Made by a program: the position numbers and the translations under genes. Source: Halovibrio variabilis (GTDB lineage: Bacteria > Pseudomonadota > Gammaproteobacteria > Pseudomonadales > Halomonadaceae). Taken from it: DNA of 64,000 nt. Below, piece by piece: positions 49,751-60,161 of the stretch. The notes beneath the pieces were generated by a model that saw only the letters and a program-made list of their open reading frames with translations, ran no database searches and was not told the DNA's origin. Each line of letters opens with the position of its first letter. Position 1 is the stretch's first letter. The stretch spans positions 25,673 to 89,672 of the forward strand of contig NZ_BJXV01000016.1 in NCBI RefSeq assembly GCF_007991175.1. Direction: 5' to 3'.

Positions 49751-51382
49751 ATGAATGAAGCATCAACAGAGACCGTGCTTAGCATTCGCGACCTCAACGT
49801 AGCGCTTCCCAAAGGAGCGGATCGCGCCCTGGCGGTGGAGGACGTTAGCTACGAGGTGAAGCGCGGCGAGATCATGTGCGTGGTGGGCGAGTCCGGCTCC
49901 GGCAAGTCGATGGCTGCCAACGCCGTGATGGGGCTGCTGCCCAAGGGAGTCCGCGCCACCCAGGGTGAGATTTTGTTTGAAGGGCAGAACCTGCTTGCAC
50001 TGACCGAGAAGCAGCACCGCGCCCTACGTGGGCTAAAGATCGGCATGATCTTCCAGGAGCCAATGACCGCCCTCAACCCGCTGATGCGGGTAGGCGCGCA
50101 AATTGCCGAAGTGTTCGAGGCCCACGGCCAATTCACCGCTAAAGAGCGCCAGGACCGGGCCCTGGAGCTGTTAATCGAAGTGGGCATTCCACAGCCGGAA
50201 AAGGCCATTCGCGCCTACCCGTTCGAGCTTTCCGGCGGCCAGCGCCAGCGGGTAATGATCGCCATGGCCCTGGCGCTGGAACCCATCCTGCTGATTGCCG
50301 ACGAACCCACCACGGCGCTGGATGTGACGACTCAGGCGCAGATTCTGGAGCTGATTCGCGACCTTCAGCAGCGCCGCGGTATGTCGGTCATGTTTATCAC
50401 CCACGACTTTGGCGTGGTGGCCGAAATCGCCAACCGGGTCTGCGTGATGCGCCATGGCCAGATTGTTGAGCTGGGTGAAGCAAAAGCGGTGCTTGAGAAC
50501 CCCCAAGACAGCTATACCCAGGCACTGATTGCGGCGATTCCCAGCAATGCGGTACCACCTCATCGCGAGACCAGCCAAGTAGCGCCGCTGCTGGAGATCA
50601 AGCAGCTCAATAAGGTGTTTCGCTCTCGAGGTGGATTGTTTAAGCCTGCCCGGGAAGTGCGCGCCCTCGAAGATGTCTCGCTCACCCTCGCCCGCGGCGA
50701 AACGGTAGGCATTGTTGGGGAGTCCGGTTCGGGTAAGTCTACCCTTGGGCGCTGTGTGGTGCGTTTGGAGCACCCGGATAGCGGTGAACTGCTGCTGGAT
50801 GGCGTTAACCTCTCCCAGCTTAAAGGAGATGCGCTGCGTCGGGAGCGCCACCGGGTGCAGATGATCTTCCAGGACCCTTACGCATCGCTCAACCCACGCA
50901 CCAAGGTGGGCATGGCGATTGCCCAGGGGCCGATTGCCAACGGTACCTCCAAAGCCACCGCGCTTAAGCAGGCGGGCGAGCTATTAGACATGGTGGGCTT
51001 GGGCGCTAGCGCCGTGGAGCGCTTCCCCCACGAATTTTCCGGTGGCCAGCGCCAGCGTATTGGTATTGCCAGAGCGCTGGCGCTTAACCCTGAGCTGATA
51101 GTGGCGGACGAAGCCGTCTCGGCGCTGGATGTGTCGATTCAAGCCCAGGTGCTGGAACTGCTGGAAGAGTTGAAGCAGCGGCTTTCGCTCTCGCTGCTGT
51201 TTATCACCCACGACTTACGCGTCGCCGCGCATATTTGCGACCGCATTGTAGTGATGCAGCATGGCCGCATTGTCGAACAAGGCAGCGCCGAGCAGATTTT
51301 CCTCGCCCCGCGGGAGGCGTATACCCAAGACCTGCTCAAGGCGATTCCCGGCCGCGAAGCGCCCGTGGCGGCAACAGCGTAA
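49751..51382 (+). CDS. Fused DppD-DppF ABC ATPase
   Basis: About 543 aa with two complete nucleotide-binding domains. The first has [18 protein letters not shown] (near 43), [15 protein letters not shown] and [12 protein letters not shown]; the second has [17 protein letters not shown] (near 325), [15 protein letters not shown] and [13 protein letters not shown] single polypeptide replaces the usual two ATPases. An ATG at 49733 is in frame, but GGAG precedes the ATG at 49751. Both ATGs sit in an 18-bp near-repeat (TTGTTATG). Confidence 0.93.
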   Translation: MNEASTETVLSIRDLNVALPKGADRALAVEDVSYEVKRGEIMCVVGESGSGKSMAANAVMGLLPKGVRATQGEILFEGQNLLALTEKQHRALRGLKIGMIFQEPMTALNPLMRVGAQIAEVFEAHGQFTAKERQDRALELLIEVGIPQPEKAIRAYPFELSGGQRQRVMIAMALALEPILLIADEPTTALDVTTQAQILELIRDLQQRRGMSVMFITHDFGVVAEIANRVCVMRHGQIVELGEAKAVLENPQDSYTQALIAAIPSNAVPPHRETSQVAPLLEIKQLNKVFRSRGGLFKPAREVRALEDVSLTLARGETVGIVGESGSGKSTLGRCVVRLEHPDSGELLLDGVNLSQLKGDALRRERHRVQMIFQDPYASLNPRTKVGMAIAQGPIANGTSKATALKQAGELLDMVGLGASAVERFPHEFSGGQRQRIGIARALALNPELIVADEAVSALDVSIQAQVLELLEELKQRLSLSLLFITHDLRVAAHICDRIVVMQHGRIVEQGSAEQIFLAPREAYTQDLLKAIPGREAPVAATA

Positions 51383-51417
51383 TTTACCGAATGGACAAGA
51401 CAAGCTAAGGAACACCC

Positions 51418-52797
51418 ATGCAAATAACCCTGGAGACGCTGCGCGGCATTGTCGGCCCTGCCCACGTATTAACCGGCGATGATGTCACTAGCCGTCGCGT
51501 TGACTGGATGACCGGCGCGCCCTGCCAAGCAGGGGCGATTGTGCGTCCGGCGGATACCGAGCAAGTCGCCGCGGTAATGCGCGCTTGTCACGCCGCGCAG
51601 CAGCCGGTGGTCACCCACGGCGGCTTAACTGGTTTGGTTCACGGCGCTGAGGCAAGTGCAGATGAATTGGTAATATCCCTTGAGCGGATGACTGCCATTG
51701 AAGAGATTGACCAAGTGGGCGGCACGCTTACTGTTCAGGCGGGAACACCGCTGCAGCGGGTTCAGGAGGAAGCAAAAGAGGTCGGTCTGCAGTTCCCGCT
51801 GGACCTGGGCGCTCGGGGCAGCTGTACGATTGGCGGCAATATCGCCACCAACGCTGGCGGGGTCCGGGTCATTCGTTACGGCATGATGCGCCAGCAGGTG
51901 TTGGGGCTAGAGGCCGTCATGGCCGATGGTCGCGTGGTCAGCTCCATGAATCGCATGCTCAAAAACAACGCCGGTTTCGATTTAAAGCAGCTGTTTATAG
52001 GCAGCGAAGGCACGCTGGGGATTGTAACCCGTGCGGTGCTGCGCCTGCAGCCGCCGACGCCCAGCGAACAGACCGCGCTGGTGGCCTGCCCCTCATTTGA
52101 AGCGCTTACCGGGCTGCTTAGCCAGATGGGCAAAGCACTCGGCGGTGGCCTCGGTGCCTTTGAAGTAATGTGGCAAAATCACTACCGCCTGCTGACGGAA
52201 ACGCTAGGACGCCATACGCCACCCATTGCCACTGAGTATCCTTTTTATGTGATTATTGAGTCCTTGGGCAGCGATGCAGAGCGTAATGCGAGCCAATTCA
52301 GCGAGGCGCTGGAGTGTGCCCTTGAGAGTGATCTGATAGTTGATGCAGTGGTCTCTCAATCAAGCACCCAGCGCGATGGGCTATGGGCCATTCGGGAAGA
52401 TATTGAAGGGTTAATCAAAGGCCTGGCACCACTGTTCACTTTTGATGTCAGCCTGCCGATTGCCGATATGCAGCGCTACACGGATGCCTTGGAAGTGCAG
52501 CTAACCCAGCGCTGGCCAAAGGCAAGCTTGGTGGTCTTTGGTCACCTGGGCGACGGCAACCTGCATATTTCTGTCAGCGTGGGGAGTTTTGATCCCGAAG
52601 TGCGCCGTGAAGTGGAAGCCATGGTCTATCAACCGCTGGCGGCGTTGGGCGGCTCGGTCTCCGCCGAGCACGGCATTGGCCTGGAGAAGCGCCCCTGGCT
52701 AAGCACCTGTCGCTCCAGCGCCGAAATTGAGCTAATGCATACCCTCAAGCAGGCTCTTGACCCGCTTAACCTATTGAATCGCGGTAAAGTACTTTAA
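51418..52797 (+). CDS. FAD-linked 2-hydroxyacid oxidase/dehydrogenase (GlcD/DLD type)
   Basis: 459 aa. The PCMH-type FAD-binding domain shows VVTHGGLTGLVHGAEA (about residue 62), LDLGARGSCTIGGNIATNAGG (about 127, quoted at 21 or fewer) and GSEGTLGIVTRAVL (about 195); the C-terminal domain has VFGHLGDGNLHISV and SAEHGIGLEKRPWL. Such enzymes oxidise D-lactate, glycolate or D-2-hydroxyglutarate. Its place inside the ABC operon suggests oxidation of a side-chain 2-hydroxyacid from the imported substrate. Confidence 0.9.
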   Translation: MQITLETLRGIVGPAHVLTGDDVTSRRVDWMTGAPCQAGAIVRPADTEQVAAVMRACHAAQQPVVTHGGLTGLVHGAEASADELVISLERMTAIEEIDQVGGTLTVQAGTPLQRVQEEAKEVGLQFPLDLGARGSCTIGGNIATNAGGVRVIRYGMMRQQVLGLEAVMADGRVVSSMNRMLKNNAGFDLKQLFIGSEGTLGIVTRAVLRLQPPTPSEQTALVACPSFEALTGLLSQMGKALGGGLGAFEVMWQNHYRLLTETLGRHTPPIATEYPFYVIIESLGSDAERNASQFSEALECALESDLIVDAVVSQSSTQRDGLWAIREDIEGLIKGLAPLFTFDVSLPIADMQRYTDALEVQLTQRWPKASLVVFGHLGDGNLHISVSVGSFDPEVRREVEAMVYQPLAALGGSVSAEHGIGLEKRPWLSTCRSSAEIELMHTLKQALDPLNLLNRGKVL

Positions 52798-52868
52798 TAA
52801 TCGCTTTAAGTTAATCATTACAATTGTTTTTTAAGAATCGTTTTTAGACATCGCTTTTAGGAATTGCT

Positions 52869-53987
52869 ATGCCCACCCAAAGCACGCCCCGTTATCCCGA
52901 GCACTTAATGAGTGAAGGCCCTGTCAATCCGTTTCCGGGTATCAAGGTGCTGGAGCGCCGCCTTGGCCGGAAAATTCCTCACCAGTTGGGCTCCAACGAA
53001 GGCCTGGATATGCCGCATCGCGCCCTGCGAAAGCACTTTGGGGATGCCCTGGCCGAGCACGTTTACAGCTACGGCGATGCCGAAGCGTTGGGAGTGCGAA
53101 CGCGCCTGAGTGAACAACAAGGCATCCCGCTGGAAACACTGCTGGTGGATGCCGGTGCTGACAGCTTGATCGCCCTGGCCCTGCGCACCACCTGCGAGCC
53201 GGGTGAAACCGTGGTGAGCACTGCGGGCACTTACCCCACCTTTGGGTATTTCGCCAAAGGCCAGGGCTGCCATCTAATTGAGCCCAGCTACCATGAAGCA
53301 CCCGGAGTGCTGGCACCCGACCTGGAAGCCCTGGCGGCAGCGGCCCAAAAGGAAAACGCCCGCTTGGTGTACCTGGCTAACCCGGACAACCCCAGCGGCC
53401 ACTTGCACAGCGACAGCGCCATTCTCACGCTGCGCGAATCGCTGCCCGATGACTGCTGGCTACTGTTGGACGAAGCCTATGGGGATTTCCGCGACGACGC
53501 AGGCAGCGAATTCGCCGCTAAAGCCTTGCCGGGAGTGATCCGCCTGCGCACGTTCTCCAAGGCGCACGGCTTGGCAGGTCTACGTATTGGCTACGCCATT
53601 GCCGACTCGGACGTGCTGGCGATAATGATGAAGGTGCGCATCCACTATGCGGTATCTACCTTCACCCAGGCCGCCGCCGAAGTGGTGCTTGACCACCCGG
53701 AGGAAGTTCACCAGCACGTCGCCGACGTAAAAGCCCGCCGTGAGCAGTTGGCAGAGCACTTTCGCGCCCTCGGTGCCGACGTGCTGCCCAGCGCCACCAA
53801 CTTTGTGGGCATTCGCTTACCCAGCGCCGAGCTTGCCGCCGAAGTACATCAGCAGCTGCTTGCCGAGGGCGTTTTAGTCGCGCGTTTGGCGCACCCTGAG
53901 CTTGCTAATGTGATTCGTATTACCGCCGTGCAAGCAGCGCTGGCGCCGGGGAGGTTAGCGGCGCTAGAGAATGCAATTAGGACTTAG
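52869..53987 (+). CDS. Class I/II PLP-dependent aminotransferase (HisC-like)
   Basis: 372 aa. GSNEGLDMPHRALR, VSTAGTYPTFGYFAKGQG (about residue 118), YLANPDNPSGHLH (about 175), LLDEAYGDF and the PLP lysine in LRTFSKAHGLAGLRIGY (about 225) are all present. The fold is that of histidinol-phosphate aminotransferases, but without his genes nearby it probably acts on the catabolic substrate. Last gene of the ABC operon; its stop overlaps that of the converging BCAT-like gene by 4 bp. Confidence 0.9.
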   Translation: MPTQSTPRYPEHLMSEGPVNPFPGIKVLERRLGRKIPHQLGSNEGLDMPHRALRKHFGDALAEHVYSYGDAEALGVRTRLSEQQGIPLETLLVDAGADSLIALALRTTCEPGETVVSTAGTYPTFGYFAKGQGCHLIEPSYHEAPGVLAPDLEALAAAAQKENARLVYLANPDNPSGHLHSDSAILTLRESLPDDCWLLLDEAYGDFRDDAGSEFAAKALPGVIRLRTFSKAHGLAGLRIGYAIADSDVLAIMMKVRIHYAVSTFTQAAAEVVLDHPEEVHQHVADVKARREQLAEHFRALGADVLPSATNFVGIRLPSAELAAEVHQQLLAEGVLVARLAHPELANVIRITAVQAALAPGRLAALENAIRT

Positions 53988-54940
53988 GCTGGCGTTAACC
54001 AATGCCTGAAATCATCCAGCTCACCCCGCACCGCCTGGCGATATAAGCGCTGCAGTTGAGCGGTCACGCTAGCTTGGCTGATCGGCTCATTGACAGGCGG
54101 CCCGCCCGCGCGGCCGCCGATGCGGCGACCATCCAGCTCGCGCAGCGGCAATATTTCAGCGGCGGTACCCGTTAAGAACGCCTCATCGGCGGTGTAGAGC
54201 TCGTCACGGGTCATCCGCCGCTCGCGCACTTCAATGCCTAGCACCTGTTGCGCCAGTTGAATCACGCTATCCCGGGTGATGCCTTGCAGGCAGGAGGTCA
54301 CTTCGGGGGTATGCAGTACCCCATCGCGCAGCAAGAAGACGTTAGCCGCCGAGGCCTCGGCCACATAGCCCTCCGGGTCGAGCATGATGGTTTCGTCAAA
54401 CCCGGCCTTGAGGGCCGTATTCAGCGCCAGCATGGAATTGACATAGTGGCCGTTGGTCTTCGCCCGACAGAGGCTGATGTTGACATGGTGGCGCGCCCAG
54501 GAGGAGGTCAGCGCACGCAAGCCGTGAGTTGCGGCCTGGGGCGAAATGTAAGGGCCTAGATCCCAGGCGGCCACCATTACGTGGGTGGTTAATCCTTGAG
54601 CACGCAGCCCCAAGCCTTCCGCGCCGAAAAACACCGTGGGCTTCAGGTAAGCGTTGCTAAGCTTATTTTTAGCCAGGCACTGGCGCTGGGCATCGACCAG
54701 TTCTGCCTCGCTAAACGGCAGCGGCATATCCAGCGAATGAGCGCTCTCCGCCAAACGCCGGGTATGCTCGGCGGTGCGAAACAGGTGCGTGCCGCTGGGG
54801 CCATCGTAAGCCCGCACGCCCTCAAAGCAGCCCATGCCGTAGTGCAGCGTATGGGTGAACACATGCACTTTGGCATCGCGCCACGCACACCATTCGCCGT
54901 CCTGCCAAATCCAGCCGTCGCGATCGTAAAGCGGTGTCAT
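53984..54940 (-). CDS. Branched-chain aminotransferase-like protein (class IV PLP)
   Basis: About 318 aa. VFTHTLHYGMGCFEGVRAY (about residue 28), the PLP lysine in LCRAKTNGHYVNSMLAL (about 160) and YVAEASAANVFLLRDG (about 195) are diagnostic of IlvE-type enzymes. The catabolic surroundings make ilv biosynthesis unlikely. The ATG at 54940 overlaps the amidohydrolase 2 stop (ATGA). Last gene of the long minus-strand operon that begins with ridA. Confidence 0.9.
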   Translation of the reverse strand: MTPLYDRDGWIWQDGEWCAWRDAKVHVFTHTLHYGMGCFEGVRAYDGPSGTHLFRTAEHTRRLAESAHSLDMPLPFSEAELVDAQRQCLAKNKLSNAYLKPTVFFGAEGLGLRAQGLTTHVMVAAWDLGPYISPQAATHGLRALTSSWARHHVNISLCRAKTNGHYVNSMLALNTALKAGFDETIMLDPEGYVAEASAANVFLLRDGVLHTPEVTSCLQGITRDSVIQLAQQVLGIEVRERRMTRDELYTADEAFLTGTAAEILPLRELDGRRIGGRAGGPPVNEPISQASVTAQLQRLYRQAVRGELDDFRHWLTPA

Positions 54941-56043
54941 CGGGTTATTTGCTCCCACTGTTGGCGCCAGCTATCGATTAACGTTTGCTGGTGCGGTTGC
55001 AGGGCCTGATAGCCCCAGGCGGCAATTTCATCGTTTTGCGGGTCGGGCACGCTAATCGCGCTACCCGCCAGGGTTTGAACTACCGCGTGCCCGCAGAGCG
55101 GTACATAGCCTTCGGAATAGCCACCTTCGTGCACAAATACCAGTTTGCCGTCGCAGCAGCGCTCGGCTAGCGCTTTAAGCTGGGCGGTCATCGTAGCGAA
55201 CGCTTGGCTATTGAGCAGCATTTTGCCCAATGGGTCTTTGGCACAGGCGTCATAGCCGCAGGCAACCACAATCATCTCGGGGTTAAAGGCTTCCAGGGTG
55301 GGCAGCACTAGCGTTTCCATCGCGTACGCATAAGCGCCCAGACCACAGCCCGGCGGCAGCGGCAGGTTGAGGTTGGCACCCAGGCCTGCGCCTTCGCCCT
55401 GCTCGTCAAAGCTGCCGGTTTCCAGCGGGTAGTTGCCCGCCTGATGGATGGAGACAGTCAACACCTCAGGCTCACTATAAAAAGCCGTCTGCTGGCCGTT
55501 ACCGTGATGAACATCCCAGTCGAGTATCGCCACGCGCTTGACCTGCCCCAAAGCGCGGGCACGCATCACCGCCACGGGAATGTTACCCAGCAGGCAGAAC
55601 CCGCGGCCCTGGTCAGCTTCCGCATGATGGCCGGGCGGGCGGCACAGGGCGTAGGCATTACTCACCTCGCCTAGTGCGACGGCTTCCACGGCGGCAATGG
55701 CCAGCCCCGCAGAGTGGGTAGCCGCTGCCCAACTGCCCGACATGTAAGGCGCGCAGTCGCCACCATCACCGCCCCGTCCTTTATCCCCCGCCTGCAGCTC
55801 GTCTAAATAGCGCAGGGTATGAAAGCGCAGCAGATCCTCAAGAGCCGCGGCAGGCGGTTTAACGACGCTAAGCGCATCAATCAGTCCGCTGACTTCAAGG
55901 ATATTTTTCAGCCGGCGTTTGCTTTCCGGGCTTTCCGACGCGGCTTGGGGCTGCAAAAACTCGCCAGGTGAGGAGAACACACCGATCGCGCCCTGATCGT
56001 GCCAGAAGCAGCGCTCATGCCAGTAAAATCCGGTCGTTCTCAT
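54937..56043 (-). CDS. Histone-deacetylase-fold amidohydrolase 2
   Basis: 368 aa. LCRPPGHHAEADQGRGFCLLGN (His dyad, about residue 138, quoted in part), AILDWDVHHGNGQQ (zinc Asp and His, about 173), ACGYDACAKDP (about 262) and HEGGYSEGY (catalytic Tyr, about 310) are intact. It begins with FYWHERCFWHDQG, a start seen in a distinct bacterial HDAC subgroup. Overlaps its neighbours by 4 bp on both sides, so it is made with amidohydrolase 3 and the BCAT-like enzyme. Confidence 0.9.
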   Translation of the reverse strand: MRTTGFYWHERCFWHDQGAIGVFSSPGEFLQPQAASESPESKRRLKNILEVSGLIDALSVVKPPAAALEDLLRFHTLRYLDELQAGDKGRGGDGGDCAPYMSGSWAAATHSAGLAIAAVEAVALGEVSNAYALCRPPGHHAEADQGRGFCLLGNIPVAVMRARALGQVKRVAILDWDVHHGNGQQTAFYSEPEVLTVSIHQAGNYPLETGSFDEQGEGAGLGANLNLPLPPGCGLGAYAYAMETLVLPTLEAFNPEMIVVACGYDACAKDPLGKMLLNSQAFATMTAQLKALAERCCDGKLVFVHEGGYSEGYVPLCGHAVVQTLAGSAISVPDPQNDEIAAWGYQALQPHQQTLIDSWRQQWEQITR

Positions 56044-57071
56044 GCCGTAAAGCCCTGCATAAAGGCGGCCAGGTTGGCGCTTAAATGCTCGGTGGGATAG
56101 CCGCCTTCCTGAATAATCACCATCGGGTGCGAAAGCGCAGCCAAACGCTTACCCACCTCGATGAACGCCTCGGTTTCTACGTTAAGCCCCGCTAGCGGGT
56201 CGTCTTTGTGGGCGTCTAGCCCGAGCGCGACCACCACGGCATCGGGTTCGTAGCGCTGGAGGTGGTCAATTAACACCGCCAGGGCGTCAAGATAAACCTC
56301 CCCGTCGCTACCTACCGGCAAGGGCAGATTTACGTTAGCACCTACGCCCTCATCAAAGCCCTCTTCATCAGCGCCGCCCCAAAAAAACGGGTAGAAATCA
56401 CTGGGATCGGCGTGCAGCGAGCCCGTCCAGACATCGCGGCGAGCATAGAAGATATCCTGGGTGCCGTTGCCGTGGTGCAAGTCCACATCGATGATCGCCA
56501 CTTTAGAAAAGCGTTCGCGCAGCACCGTGGCAGCCAGCGCTGAATTATTCAGCAGGCAAAAGCCTCCGGCGCGCTCAGGCCCGGCATGATGACCCGGTGG
56601 GCGGCACAGCGCATAAGCAGTGTTTGCACCGTTGAGTACGTCCTCGGCCGCGGCTTCTGCGCTGGCCGCTGAGGCCAGCGCGCCTTGAAAGCTCGTCGCG
56701 CTGAGCGGGCAGGCCATATCGTGCAGGTGCCAGCCTGCCTGGCCAATCGGATGGCGCGGGTAGTGGTAGCCGCCACCGCAGGGATGAATATTGGGCGCAA
56801 CCACCTCTGCCGCATTGGGCAGCGCCTGCCAGCGGGCGTAAATGGTGTCCAGAAACGTCAGGTAGCGCGGCGTGTGGATCTGCTCCAGGCGTTTGCGCAG
56901 CGTTGGCGAATCGGCCGCTTTAGGTGCGGTTAGCGTTAGCCCTGCACTCGCCAACCCCTGGGTAAGCAGTTCGGCGCGCACCAGCCCTTCCGGCGAAGGC
57001 ACGGGCTGACCACGCAACAGAAAGGTCGGCGGCGCATGGTAAGCCTGGTCTGGGTGGTAAAAGCATTTCAT
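56040..57071 (-). CDS. Histone-deacetylase-fold amidohydrolase 3 (acetylpolyamine type)
   Basis: 343 aa. LCRPPGHHAGPERAGGFCLL (about residue 157), AIIDVDLHHGNGTQDIF (about 194), ALGLDAHKDDPL (about 280) and IQEGGYPTEHL (about 320) keep the full catalytic set. The start CFYHPDQAYHAPPTFLLRG resembles that of amidohydrolase 1 (FSHADQLLHQPQSYFSRG), so these two are closer to each other than to amidohydrolase 2. It lies 20 bp after the TRAP large permease gene. Confidence 0.9.
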   Translation of the reverse strand: MKCFYHPDQAYHAPPTFLLRGQPVPSPEGLVRAELLTQGLASAGLTLTAPKAADSPTLRKRLEQIHTPRYLTFLDTIYARWQALPNAAEVVAPNIHPCGGGYHYPRHPIGQAGWHLHDMACPLSATSFQGALASAASAEAAAEDVLNGANTAYALCRPPGHHAGPERAGGFCLLNNSALAATVLRERFSKVAIIDVDLHHGNGTQDIFYARRDVWTGSLHADPSDFYPFFWGGADEEGFDEGVGANVNLPLPVGSDGEVYLDALAVLIDHLQRYEPDAVVVALGLDAHKDDPLAGLNVETEAFIEVGKRLAALSHPMVIIQEGGYPTEHLSANLAAFMQGFTA

Positions 57072-57091
57072 AGTTGAGTGTTGGCAGCCCG

Positions 57092-58366
57092 TTACAGTAG
57101 AGAAGGAATCCAGGTGGAAAGCGCTGGGAATGCGGCCAGCAGCACAATCACCACTAAAAAGGACACATAAAACGGCAATGACGCCACTATCGCCCGCTCG
57201 TAGGGCACCTCGGCGATGCGCGCAGCGGTCATTAGCGTCATCCCCACGGGTGGCGTCACGTTGGAGATATTGAGCACCACGATCATCAAGATGGCGAAGT
57301 GCAGCGGGTCAAAGCCAAGCTGGATCATTGCAGGCACCAGCACCGGGGCAATGACCACCAGCGCGGGCAGCACATCCATCACCGTGCCGATCACCAGGAG
57401 TAGCAGGCACACCAACATCAATTGTACAAAGGCCACATCGCTAACGGTGGTGATCATGCTGGCCGCATCCCTGGCGATGCCCGAGCGGGTGACAAACCAG
57501 CCCAGCACGGCCGACGTTGCCAATAGAAAAAACACCACGCCGGAGAAACGTACCGTCGTGACCAGCGAATCCCATATCTTGCGCCAGGTAAGGTTACGGT
57601 AGAACACCACGCCAATCACGATGGCGTAAACCGCCGCAAAGCCTGAGGCTTCGGTAATCGTGGTTAACCCCGAGAGAATGCCGCCAAGAATGATCACGGG
57701 CACCACCATTGCGGGCAATGCGACGAGAAAGGCGACGATCGCCGCTTTAAAGGGCGTGGGTGCCTGCTTCGGGTAATTGCGCTTCCAGGCGAGGAAGAAG
57801 CTGACCCCCAACAGCGCCAGCGCCATGATCAAGCCGGGAATAATGCCACCGGCGAACAGGTCAATGACCGAGATATCCCGCAGCAACGTGGCATAAACCA
57901 CCATCACTACGCTGGGCGGAATAATCGGCCCGATGATCGATGAGCAGGCGGTGACCGCAGCGGCGTACTCGGCATCGTAGCCCTGCTTTTTCATCTCAGG
58001 GATCATGATTTTGCCAATGGCGACGGTGTCGGTGACCGCCGCGCCGGTGAGCCCGGCAAAAAACACCGAAACCGAGATATTGACGTGGGACAGCGACCCG
58101 CGCACCCGGCCAAACAGGGCATTGTTGAACGCGATCAGCTTATGGGTCAGCCCGCCCTGGTTCATCAGTTCTGCAGTGAAAATAAAGTAGGGCACGGCGA
58201 TCAGCAAAAAGCCCGAAACACCAGAGAACATGCGGTCAGCGATGATCCCCAGCATGCGCTCACCGCCTATTGCAAACCCGCCCGCGAGCCCCGACATGGC
58301 CATCACCACCGCCACCGGCGCACCGATCAACAGCAACAGCACAAATACCACAATCGCAGGCATCAT
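57092..58366 (-). CDS. dctM: TRAP transporter large permease, DctM type
   Basis: 424 aa with about 12 membrane segments. AVTDTVAIGKIMIPEMKKQGY (quoted as AIGKIMIPEMKKQGY, about residue 118), SIIGPIIPPSVVMVVYA (about 145) and NISNVTPPVGMTLMTAARI (about 375) are DctM signatures. Overlaps the small-permease gene by 4 bp. Forms the Na+-driven channel for the DctP-type binding protein. Confidence 0.93.
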   Translation of the reverse strand: MMPAIVVFVLLLLIGAPVAVVMAMSGLAGGFAIGGERMLGIIADRMFSGVSGFLLIAVPYFIFTAELMNQGGLTHKLIAFNNALFGRVRGSLSHVNISVSVFFAGLTGAAVTDTVAIGKIMIPEMKKQGYDAEYAAAVTACSSIIGPIIPPSVVMVVYATLLRDISVIDLFAGGIIPGLIMALALLGVSFFLAWKRNYPKQAPTPFKAAIVAFLVALPAMVVPVIILGGILSGLTTITEASGFAAVYAIVIGVVFYRNLTWRKIWDSLVTTVRFSGVVFFLLATSAVLGWFVTRSGIARDAASMITTVSDVAFVQLMLVCLLLLVIGTVMDVLPALVVIAPVLVPAMIQLGFDPLHFAILMIVVLNISNVTPPVGMTLMTAARIAEVPYERAIVASLPFYVSFLVVIVLLAAFPALSTWIPSLL

Positions 58367-58908
58367 GAGCGATGCTCCCCATCGGCGGTTTCAATCAGTT
58401 CATCAATCACATGGCGCTCATCGATAAAATGCTCCAGCAGGGCGAAACCATGCACCAGATGCAGCAACATGATGACGCCGCTAATGGGCAGTACAACGGC
58501 GGTAAACTTACTGGGAATTTGAATTTGCGCAGACACCATGTAGACCTGGGTGGCGCTCGTGAAGTAATCCCAGCCGTACCAGGTCAGCATCAGGGCAAAC
58601 AGCGCAATCACTCCCAAGCAGAGCCCGGCAGCGATTTGCACCATTATTCTGGGCAGGCTGCGCACCAGTAGGGTCATGGCGACATGTTCGCCGTAGCGCA
58701 GCGAAATGGTCATGGAGAGAAAGCCGATCCACGGCAGAAACAACCGGGCCAGCGAGTAGGTCCAGCTCAACGTACTACCGGTAACCAGCTTGTAGAGAAA
58801 CGCCGTAAACGAAATACCCAGCATCGCCAGGATACAGCCCACACAAACTACAATGGCCACCTGATTGACGCTATCGCTCAGGCGGCGCAACGGTTGTAAT
58901 ACGCCCAT
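58363..58908 (-). CDS. dctQ: TRAP transporter small permease, DctQ type
   Basis: 181 aa with four membrane helices and the family features LARLFLPWIGFLSMTISLRYGEH (quoted in part: LPWIGFLSMTISLRYGEH, about residue 68) followed by a YxxD/E loop. The C-terminal tail is acidic and unusually rich in H and E. Translationally coupled to dctM by an ATGA overlap. Confidence 0.9.
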   Translation of the reverse strand: MGVLQPLRRLSDSVNQVAIVVCVGCILAMLGISFTAFLYKLVTGSTLSWTYSLARLFLPWIGFLSMTISLRYGEHVAMTLLVRSLPRIMVQIAAGLCLGVIALFALMLTWYGWDYFTSATQVYMVSAQIQIPSKFTAVVLPISGVIMLLHLVHGFALLEHFIDERHVIDELIETADGEHRS

Positions 58909-59006
58909 AACGACCCCTCATGGCAACGCCCGCTAACCACGTTTTACGCCGAGACGGACAATGCCGCCCCGGCGTCGATTAACAGCGCGTCGCTCTGGAC
59001 ATGCGT

Positions 59007-60080
59007 TTATTGGCCATAAACACGGTAGTCTTCGTCTGCAACCTCTTGGCCAACGCGCTCGACTTCATCCAGCAGCCCCTGAACACGGCCTTCTTCCATG
59101 CCAAAGTCATCGACGATCCATTCCTGCCACGCGGGGCGGGCAATGTCGGCCATGCGTTCGCGCTCTTCATCGGGCATCAGGTAGCACTCTTCAAAGCGAT
59201 CACAGGACTCCACCCAACTGGCGGTGGCCAGGGCGCCGGACATGCCGTGACTGAGCTGAATCGCTTCCCGCGCGGAATTAATCAGCACCTGCTGGTGCTC
59301 TTCGGGTAACGATTGGTACCAAGACTCACTGACCATCCAGGGAGCGCTGTTGTAAACGTGCCCGGTGAGCGTGGTGTAGTCGGTGACGGCATCGAAGTTA
59401 AAGGTGGTATTGAGCACTGGCGCATTGAACTGACCATCGGCCAGGCCGGTTTCCAGCGCAGTGATCAGCTCGCCCCAGGGCAGCGGTGTGGCAGAAGCCC
59501 CGAGGGCTTGCATAATCGCCACGTGGGCGGGATTCTCTTCGGTACGAATATTGAGCCCTTCCAGGTCTTCGACGGTCTCGATCAAGCGCACATTATTGGT
59601 AAACGCCACAAAGCCGCCGCCATCGTCGAAGGTGCCCAGGTAGCGCATATCGGCGTCTTCGATGGTGCCGGACATGAAGTCAGCAAACCATTCACTGTCG
59701 AAGAAGGCCCATGCCTGGCGCCAGTTGGTAAACAGGAATGGCGCCGTAACCACCTGATAGTCGCCATAAAACGATGACATCGCCCCGGACGACATGATCG
59801 TCGACTGCAGCGTACGCCCGCCCTGAACTTCCGAGCCGTTTTCCACCTCGGAGCCTAGCTGGCCGCCACCGAAGATATTGACCGCAAGATCCCCGTCGGT
59901 GCGCGCCTCCACCAGGTTTTTGAAGTGCACCAGCGCCGGATAAATGGCGTTATTGCTCATGTTCTCCGGCAACTGGGTGGCGATGACCATTTCATGTGAC
60001 TGCGCCTGGGCGTTGGCGCTGGCAATCGCCAAGGGGAGTGCCGCCATCGCGGCGATTAGCAAAGATCGATTAGCGTTCAT
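59007..60080 (-). CDS. dctP: TRAP transporter solute-binding protein, DctP type
   Basis: 357 aa with a signal peptide (AALPLAIASANAQA-Q, about residue 27). It shows IYPALVHFKNLVEARTDGDL, the carboxylate-binding Arg region GLNIRTEENPAHVAIMQALG (about residue 175) and PWGELITALETGLADGQFNA (about 200). It supplies the DctQM permease. The conserved Arg predicts a carboxylate group on the ligand. There is a 98-bp gap to dctQ. Confidence 0.93.
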   Translation of the reverse strand: MNANRSLLIAAMAALPLAIASANAQAQSHEMVIATQLPENMSNNAIYPALVHFKNLVEARTDGDLAVNIFGGGQLGSEVENGSEVQGGRTLQSTIMSSGAMSSFYGDYQVVTAPFLFTNWRQAWAFFDSEWFADFMSGTIEDADMRYLGTFDDGGGFVAFTNNVRLIETVEDLEGLNIRTEENPAHVAIMQALGASATPLPWGELITALETGLADGQFNAPVLNTTFNFDAVTDYTTLTGHVYNSAPWMVSESWYQSLPEEHQQVLINSAREAIQLSHGMSGALATASWVESCDRFEECYLMPDEERERMADIARPAWQEWIVDDFGMEEGRVQGLLDEVERVGQEVADEDYRVYGQ

Positions 60081-60161
60081 AACATGCCTCTTTCTGGTTA
60101 TTGGTGGGTCTTCGTTATGACTGGCGTTGCCACCTAATGGGCGGCGTGGTTGTTGTAGTGG

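Noticed and set aside
44347..57071. Eukaryote-like histone deacetylases
   Set aside because: The HDAC fold is common in bacteria for acetylpolyamine and other amide substrates; no histone-related context.
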